Shown piece by piece: positions 35,876 through 40,585 of a stretch of 40,585 nucleotides of DNA (positions are counted from its first letter, which is position 1; each line of letters begins with the position of its first letter). The notes below the pieces were generated by a model, which had not been told where the DNA came from, searched no databases, and saw only the letters and a list, made by a program, of their open reading frames with translations. The DNA is from Lachnospiraceae bacterium (lineage in GTDB: Bacteria; Bacillota; Clostridia; Lachnospirales; Lachnospiraceae). Position numbers and translations under genes: made by a program. The stretch spans positions 1-40,585 of the forward strand of contig JAGAQG010000060.1 of the NCBI GenBank assembly GCA_017622875.1, written 5' to 3'.

Positions 35876-37324
35876 ATGGCAAAAAAAGAAAAGGCAAAAA
35901 AAGTCAGAGAAAAAAGAAAACCGGCATTTTGGGAAGCGATTCTTCCAATCATTGCAATGCTGGTAATTCTGACGATTGGTAAAGGTGTTTTGGGATACAG
36001 TACAGAACCACTTCTGATTCTGGTATCCTGTGTTGCAGCATTTATCGCATTCCGCGTAGGGGTTACATGGGATGAAATGCTGGACGAAATTTCAAACAAG
36101 ATCGCAAAAGGTATGCCTGCGATTTTAATTCTTGTAACTGTAGGTGCTATGGTTGGTACATGGATGGCAGCAGGAACTATCCCACTGATGATCTACTATG
36201 GTGTTCAGATCGTAAACCCTAAATTCCTGCTTGTTACAGCATTCCTGATTACAGCGGTTGTATCTGTTGTTACAGGTACATCCTGGGGTTCCGTAGCAAC
36301 TATGGGTGTTGCCCTGATGGGTATCGCAAGTACACTTGGCGTGTCTCTTCCGGCAACAGCTGGTGCAGTTATTGCAGGTTCCTACTTTGGTGACAAGATG
36401 TCTCCTCTTTCTGATACAACAAACCTTGCGCCAATCGCAGCAGGAAGTAAATTATACGAACATATTGGACATATGTTCTATACAACAGTTCCGGCAACAA
36501 TTGTTTCTCTTATCATATACGCGATTGCAGGTATGAATGCAAATGTATCCGCTGGTGTAAACTCAGAAACAGTAACAGCAATGCTTGCGCAGCTTGATAC
36601 AATGTTCAACTGGAACATTTTACTGCTTCTTCCGGTAATTATCGTATTAGCAGGTTCCCTGTTACAGAAACCTACAATTCCAGTTATGTTATTATCTACT
36701 ATCGTGGCTGGTATTGAAGGCGTTATCTTCCAGGGTGTTTCGCTGAAAAACGTTCTTTCTGCAACAGTAAGCGGATTTGATGTATCCATGATCGTAAGAG
36801 ATGGATTTGATCCGGCAACAGCAACAGCTGAAATTACAAAATTATTAAATCGCGGTGGTATGAACGGTATTATGAGCACAACTCTTTTAGTATTCTGTGC
36901 ATTCTGCTTCGCAGGTATCATGAGCCGCGCAGGCTGCCTTGATGTTGTACTTGAAAAGATTTTAAGCATTGCAAAGAGCACAGGTGCATTAATTACAGCA
37001 ACTGTAGCATCCTGTATCGTAATGGCATTAACAACAGGTAACTCTTACCTTTCTATCCTGATTCCTGGTGAAATGTTCCGTGATGCATATAAAGCGCGAG
37101 GACTTGCAGCGAAGAACCTTTCCCGTACACTGGAAGATGCCGGTACAGTATTCGTTCCATTAGTACCATGGTCAGCAGCAGGTGCTTATATGGCATCAAC
37201 ATTAGGTGTAGAGACAATGGCTTATGTTCCTTGGGCGGTTCTTTGCTACACAGGATTTATCTTTGCTATCATCTGGGGATTCACAGGATTTGGTATTGCC
37301 AAATTAGAAGATGAGGAGAAATAA
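35876..37324 (+). CDS. NhaC-family Na+/H+ antiporter-type transporter
   Basis: A 482-aa membrane protein with about eleven or twelve hydrophobic segments and a Lys/Arg-rich N-terminus. The family motifs VTGTSWGSVATMGVALMG and GSYFGDKMSPLSDTTNLAP are both present. NhaC-type carriers exchange Na+ for H+, and some relatives (MleN) exchange an organic acid as well. The gene is 12 bp upstream of iadA and shares its promoter, so the carrier may serve amino-acid or dipeptide metabolism. That last point is inference. Intact. Confidence 0.88.
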   Translation: MAKKEKAKKVREKRKPAFWEAILPIIAMLVILTIGKGVLGYSTEPLLILVSCVAAFIAFRVGVTWDEMLDEISNKIAKGMPAILILVTVGAMVGTWMAAGTIPLMIYYGVQIVNPKFLLVTAFLITAVVSVVTGTSWGSVATMGVALMGIASTLGVSLPATAGAVIAGSYFGDKMSPLSDTTNLAPIAAGSKLYEHIGHMFYTTVPATIVSLIIYAIAGMNANVSAGVNSETVTAMLAQLDTMFNWNILLLLPVIIVLAGSLLQKPTIPVMLLSTIVAGIEGVIFQGVSLKNVLSATVSGFDVSMIVRDGFDPATATAEITKLLNRGGMNGIMSTTLLVFCAFCFAGIMSRAGCLDVVLEKILSIAKSTGALITATVASCIVMALTTGNSYLSILIPGEMFRDAYKARGLAAKNLSRTLEDAGTVFVPLVPWSAAGAYMASTLGVETMAYVPWAVLCYTGFIFAIIWGFTGFGIAKLEDEEK

Positions 37325-37336
37325 AAAGTAAGTAAT

Positions 37337-38494
37337 ATGATCAAGTTATTAAAAAATGCGAATGTATATGCACCGGAGTTTCTCGGGAAAAAAGATATTT
37401 TGATCGTAGATGAAAAAATCTGTCGAATCGATGATGCGATTGAAGGCTACGAAGGTCTTCCGGATGTTGAAACCTTTGATCTGGAAGGAAAAACACTGGT
37501 TCCAGGATATATAGATCTTCATGTGCATATCACAGGCGGCGGTGGAGAACAGGGACCTGCATCCAGAGTTCCGGAGTCTCAGCTGAGTATTTTTACTACA
37601 AATGGTATCACGACAGTGGTAGGTCTTCTGGGAACAGATGGTGTTACAAGAAGCGTGGAAAATCTTGTTGCAAAAGCAAGAGCCCTGAACGATGAAGGTA
37701 TGACAGCGTACACCCTTACAAGTGCTTATGGGTATCCGCCAAGAACTTTGACAGGAAGTGTGGAAGAGGATATTATGATGATCACTCCGATGATCGGGGT
37801 AAAAGTTGCAGTATCTGATCACCGCAGTTCGAACCCGACAGGTGAGGATCTGATTGCACTGGCAACAGAAGCACGCCGCGCAGGACTTTTAAGCAATACT
37901 CCAGGGCTTGTAACCATGCATATGGGAAGCGGTAAAGGACGTTTGAATCCGATTTTCTATGTGCTGGATCATTCCGATGTATCACCGAAGAACCTGCTTC
38001 CGACCCATATGCTCCGTACACCAGAGCTTATTGACGATGGAACAGAGCTGGTAAGAAGAGGCGGATATATGGATTGTACGGTTGGATGTACACCGGAAGA
38101 TATGGTATCAGATGCAGAGCTGCTTTTTGAGCTGCTTGGACGTGAAGGTGTTACAACAGATCACGTGACAATGTCTACGGATGCTTTTGGAAGCCAGCCG
38201 AGATTTAATGAAATCGGAGAATGCATCGGCCTTACTTATGCATCACCGAAATATTTACATGAGACGGTTCGATACCTTGTAAAAAAAGGTCTTCCATTAG
38301 AGGAAGTATTGAAAATGGTCACTTCGACTCCGGCAGATCTTCTGGCGAAAAAAGGTGTCAAGGGCTGCGTGGCAGCAGGCGCAGACGCAGATTTGTTGAT
38401 TCTTGGAGAAGATTTGAAAATTGAAAGCCTTTTTATGAGAGGAAAGACTGCAATCTGGAAGGGCGAAGTTCTGATGAAAGGCAGATTCGAATAA
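37337..38494 (+). CDS. iadA: Isoaspartyl dipeptidase (beta-aspartyl-peptidase)
   Basis: Amidohydrolase-superfamily zinc enzyme, 385 aa, that splits beta-aspartyl dipeptides. Metal-binding HVHITGGGGEQGP near residue 67-75; further family segments TSAYGYPPRTLTGSVEEDI, SDHRSSNPT, VTMHMGSGKGRLNP, LLPTHMLRT and MSTDAFGSQP. Only a weak ribosome site (AAAAGTAAG) precedes ATG 37337, so translation may be coupled to the antiporter gene. The length is typical. Intact. Confidence 0.93.
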   Translation: MIKLLKNANVYAPEFLGKKDILIVDEKICRIDDAIEGYEGLPDVETFDLEGKTLVPGYIDLHVHITGGGGEQGPASRVPESQLSIFTTNGITTVVGLLGTDGVTRSVENLVAKARALNDEGMTAYTLTSAYGYPPRTLTGSVEEDIMMITPMIGVKVAVSDHRSSNPTGEDLIALATEARRAGLLSNTPGLVTMHMGSGKGRLNPIFYVLDHSDVSPKNLLPTHMLRTPELIDDGTELVRRGGYMDCTVGCTPEDMVSDAELLFELLGREGVTTDHVTMSTDAFGSQPRFNEIGECIGLTYASPKYLHETVRYLVKKGLPLEEVLKMVTSTPADLLAKKGVKGCVAAGADADLLILGEDLKIESLFMRGKTAIWKGEVLMKGRFE

Positions 38495-38497
38495 ACA

Positions 38498-39340
38498 ATG
38501 AAAGATTTAGCATATTATAATGGAAATATTGCACCGATTGATGAAATGATGGTTCCTATGAACGACAGAGTCTGCTATTTCGGAGATGGTGTATATGAAG
38601 CAACGATGGTAAATAACCATAAGATCTTTGCTTTGAAAGAACATTTGGAACGTTTATATAACAGTGCCGGTCTGATTGGAATTGCAATTCCATATACCAA
38701 AGATGAACTGGCGGACATTTTAAACAATTTGGTACAGAAGGTAGATTCCCCGGAACAGATGCTTTACTGGCAGGTGACAAGAGGAACAGCACCTAGAAAT
38801 CATATATATCCTTCTAAGGATGTAAAAGCGAACTTATGGGTCACAATAAAGCCGATGAAATTAAAGGACCCGAAAAAGATGCTGCATGTGACTGACATGG
38901 AAGATACCAGATTTTTACACTGTAACATTAAAACACTGAATCTGTTAGTAAACTGCATGGCCGCACAGAAGGCAGAAGAACAGGGATGTGATGAATGTGT
39001 ATTCCATCGTGGCGAAATTGTTACAGAGGGTGCCCACAGTAATATCAGTATTCTGAAGGACGGAGTATTTATTACACATCCGACAGATCATTATATTTTA
39101 CCTGGTATTACCAGAATGCATATGATTCAGATCTGTAAGGAACAGGGAATTCCGGTAGATGAGACACCATTTACTATGAAGGAACTGATGGAGGCAGATG
39201 AAATTTTTGTTTCCAGTGCAACACAGTTATGTCGAAGAGTAGAAAGCCTGAATGGCATTTCCATCGGCGGAAAAGACCCTGAACGGGCGGAACTCATTCA
39301 GGACTGTTATATGGAAAAGTTTTTAAATGAAACAAGATAA
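38498..39340 (+). CDS. Class IV aminotransferase, D-amino-acid transaminase type
   Basis: A 280-aa PLP enzyme of fold type IV. The start YYNGNIAPIDEMMVPMNDR and FGDGVYEATMV, the PLP-binding Lys in HCNIKTLNLLVN, and the acidic GCDECVFHRGEIVTEGAHSN segment are of the D-alanine transaminase type more than the branched-chain type. It would interconvert D-alanine, D-aspartate and D-glutamate with their keto acids. It starts 3 bp after iadA; a terminator follows, so it ends the operon. The substrate range cannot be fixed from sequence. Intact. Confidence 0.88.
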   Translation: MKDLAYYNGNIAPIDEMMVPMNDRVCYFGDGVYEATMVNNHKIFALKEHLERLYNSAGLIGIAIPYTKDELADILNNLVQKVDSPEQMLYWQVTRGTAPRNHIYPSKDVKANLWVTIKPMKLKDPKKMLHVTDMEDTRFLHCNIKTLNLLVNCMAAQKAEEQGCDECVFHRGEIVTEGAHSNISILKDGVFITHPTDHYILPGITRMHMIQICKEQGIPVDETPFTMKELMEADEIFVSSATQLCRRVESLNGISIGGKDPERAELIQDCYMEKFLNETR

Positions 39341-39344
39341 TTTG

Positions 39345-39380
39345 AAAGAACTGTGGAGTAAAATCTGCAGTTCTTTTTTT
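39345..39380 (+). terminator. Intrinsic terminator of the transaminase operon
   Basis: GAACTGTGGA (39348-39357) pairs with TCTGCAGTTC (39364-39373) with two wobble pairs, extended by AAA/TTT, and a seven-base T-run follows. Confidence 0.85.
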
Positions 39381-39411
39381 GTGGAAATATTAGATAAAAA
39401 TTAATAGATGG

Positions 39412-39500
39412 TTGACAAATAAGAAAAAACTGTTATACTTAGTTAATGGAATGTAACAATTTTGTAATAAATATTGTTGAAAATTGTAACAAACAGTAAC
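39412..39500 (+). promoter_or_regulatory. Promoter and WalR-like repeat array of the wall hydrolase gene
   Basis: TTGACA (39412-39417), 16-bp spacer, TATACT (39434-39439). Downstream, TGTAAC-5 bp-TGTAAT (39452-39468) matches the published WalR (YycF) box form TGTWAH-N5-TGTWAH exactly. Three more TGTAAC-like half-sites follow at 39475 (TGTTGA), 39485 (TGTAAC) and 39495 (AGTAAC), so five half-sites occur every 10-12 bp. Their position after the promoter suggests repression by bound WalR, unless a further promoter lies downstream. Confidence 0.65.
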
Positions 39501-39522
39501 GTTTTGGGTTATGGGGTAAAGA

Positions 39523-40368
39523 ATGAAGTATAGTAGTTTTAGAAATATGATGTTGATTCTCGTTTGCGCAGGAACATTTTTAGTTCCGGCAATGACTTCT
39601 GAGGCAGCTGAACTTTCAGAGGTAGTAAGCGCAGGCGTGGCAGCAGCGATGGAACAGGTAGATGATGAAACCGTTCTTGCAGCAGCAGTAGCTCCTTCGG
39701 TAGTAGAAGGATACTCACTTCTCGGTGTGGTAAATGCAGAGAGTGGTTATATCAATATCCGTGAAGAAATGAGTACAGAATCTGATGTTGTTGGAAAGAT
39801 CAGAAAGGATGCAATCTGTGAAGTCGTTTCCATCGAAGACGGATGGTGCGAGATCGAATCAGGTGAAATAAACGGATATATCAGCAGTGACTATCTTTTG
39901 ACAGGCGCAGAAGCCAATGAAAAAGCAGAAAGCATGATGGCAGAGGGAAAAGAATTTGAAACTGCGATTACCATGATGGAATACCGTTACGGAAAAGGTG
40001 TGACAGATATTCAGATGGAAATTTGCGAATATGCCAGCCAGTTTGTAGGAAATCCATATAGATGGGGCGGTACAAGCCTTACAAAGGGAGCTGATTGCTC
40101 CGGATTTACAATGGCTGTTTATGCAAACTATGGAGTATCTTTACCGCATTCTTCCAGTGCACAGGCAAATTGTGGAGAACGAATTGATATTTCTGAAGTT
40201 CAGCCGGGAGATCTGGTTTTCTATGGCGGAAAGAGCATTCATCACGTAGCAATGTATATTGGAAATGGCCAGGTTGTTCATGCGCAGAGCAGTGATACTG
40301 GAATCGTAGTTTCCAGCATGTATTATAATACACCGACAAGAGCGGTACGAATTTTACAAGCAAATTAG
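39523..40368 (+). CDS. Secreted SH3b-NlpC/P60 peptidoglycan endopeptidase
   Basis: A 281-aa exported wall hydrolase. A signal peptide (MMLILVCAGTFLVPAMTSEA) ends near residue 29. An SH3b domain lies at about 68-130 (GYINIREEMSTESDVVGKI, then GWCEIESGEINGYISSDYL). After a short helical linker, the NlpC/P60 domain occupies about 162-281 with catalytic Cys192 (GADCSGFTMAVY), His241 (HHVAMYIGNGQ) and a third polar residue in VVHAQS. Such enzymes cut gamma-D-Glu-diaminopimelate or related peptide bonds. The ribosome site is GGGGTAAAG. WalR-like sites upstream fit control by the wall-homeostasis system. Intact; followed by a terminator. Confidence 0.93.
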   Translation: MKYSSFRNMMLILVCAGTFLVPAMTSEAAELSEVVSAGVAAAMEQVDDETVLAAAVAPSVVEGYSLLGVVNAESGYINIREEMSTESDVVGKIRKDAICEVVSIEDGWCEIESGEINGYISSDYLLTGAEANEKAESMMAEGKEFETAITMMEYRYGKGVTDIQMEICEYASQFVGNPYRWGGTSLTKGADCSGFTMAVYANYGVSLPHSSSAQANCGERIDISEVQPGDLVFYGGKSIHHVAMYIGNGQVVHAQSSDTGIVVSSMYYNTPTRAVRILQAN

Positions 40369-40370
40369 GA

Positions 40371-40397
40371 AGAGGAGCAAAAGCTCCTCTTTTTTTG
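40371..40397 (+). terminator. Intrinsic terminator of the wall hydrolase gene
   Basis: AGAGGAGC-AAAA-GCTCCTCT with seven T following, 2 bp after the stop. Confidence 0.93.
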
Positions 40398-40410
40398 CTT
40401 TATAGGAAAG

Positions 40411-40472
40411 TTCGCAAATTATAAAAGATAGTGTATAATGAATAACTCAAACTTCCCACATTAAAAAGTGGG
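40411..40472 (+). promoter_or_regulatory. Rightward promoter and small hairpin near the window end
   Basis: TTCGCA (40411-40416), 17-bp spacer, TATAAT (40434-40439). A small hairpin CCCAC, eight-base loop, GTGGG follows at 40455-40472. The gene it serves would lie beyond the window. Confidence 0.45.
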
Positions 40473-40515
40473 TTCGCACCTTGAAAAATCAATACTTTAG
40501 CTCACAAAACAGCAA

Positions 40516-40584
40516 CTACGCAGCACATTCTCCGTATAACATGGCATTTTGCATATATTTTGGAAGTCTCTGAATAAAGTTGGC
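40516..40584 (-). CDS. Possible C-terminal end of a gene entering from the right
   Basis: On the minus strand an open frame of 22 codons runs from the window edge to TAG at 40518-40516 and reads ANFIQRLPKYMQNAMLYGEC then AA. The composition is protein-like, but the piece is too short to identify. It could equally be chance. Confidence 0.25.
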   Translation of the reverse strand, partial: ANFIQRLPKYMQNAMLYGECAA

Positions 40585-40585
40585 A

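Noticed and set aside
1-40585. tRNA or rRNA genes and known riboswitches
   Set aside because: No cloverleaf with a CCA end, rRNA segment or recognisable riboswitch core was found by eye; the ribF operon in particular has no FMN element here.

Overview
The window looks like a low-GC Gram-positive gut anaerobe of the Clostridia, most likely a Lachnospiraceae. The basis is the Firmicutes gene order rimP-nusA-rnpM-ylxQ-infB-rbfA-nrnA-truB-ribF, strong AGGAGG-type ribosome binding sites, a YesM/YesN two-component system driving a sugar ABC transporter, and IS66 and ISL3-type elements. This is an inference from gene content; no rRNA or tRNA gene was seen.

Region 1 (1 to about 13.9 kb) is a glycan-uptake locus. 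It holds a YesM-type sensor kinase, a YesN-type AraC response regulator, a lipoprotein solute-binding protein, two permeases, a GH106-like glycoside hydrolase, a NodB-type deacetylase, a GH9-like hydrolase, an MFS transporter and a GH43 remnant. No ATPase is encoded, so a shared MsmK-type ATPase elsewhere would be needed. None of the enzymes has a signal peptide, which suggests that imported oligosaccharides are cut inside the cell. Four of these genes carry exactly one in-frame stop each: regulator TAG, binding protein TAA, deacetylase TAG, GH9-like TGA. The GH43 gene is reduced to three conserved blocks. The binding-protein gene and the first permease gene share a near-identical upstream site placed at exactly the same distance from a TATAAT box, which is a good candidate operator for the response regulator.

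Region 2 (about 13.9 to 21.3 kb) is a decayed accessory island. It has a frameshifted Rpn-type nuclease, an XRE regulator, a run of palindromes, the tail of an ISL3-like transposase, a frameshifted GNAT-like gene overlapping an intact 62-residue gene, two copies of a hairpin-bearing repeat of about 118 bp, an IS66 element whose tnpC has an in-frame stop, and a long unrecognised gene that has lost its start next to the IS66 and is frameshifted near its end.

Region 3 (21.3 to 40.4 kb) is intact core genome. It has topoisomerase IV (parE-parC), the transcription/translation operon rimP to ribF, a Na/phosphate symporter with a PhoU-like tail, an operon of NhaC-type antiporter, isoaspartyl dipeptidase and D-amino-acid-type transaminase, and a secreted SH3b-NlpC/P60 wall hydrolase. 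The hydrolase promoter is followed by WalR-like repeats. I found no disrupted gene in these 19 kb, against about nine lesions in the first 21 kb.

The most noteworthy points are the cluster of single-lesion pseudogenes ending sharply at parE, the twin operator, the WalR-like array, and the unexplained GNAT/62-residue pair with its flanking hairpin repeats.
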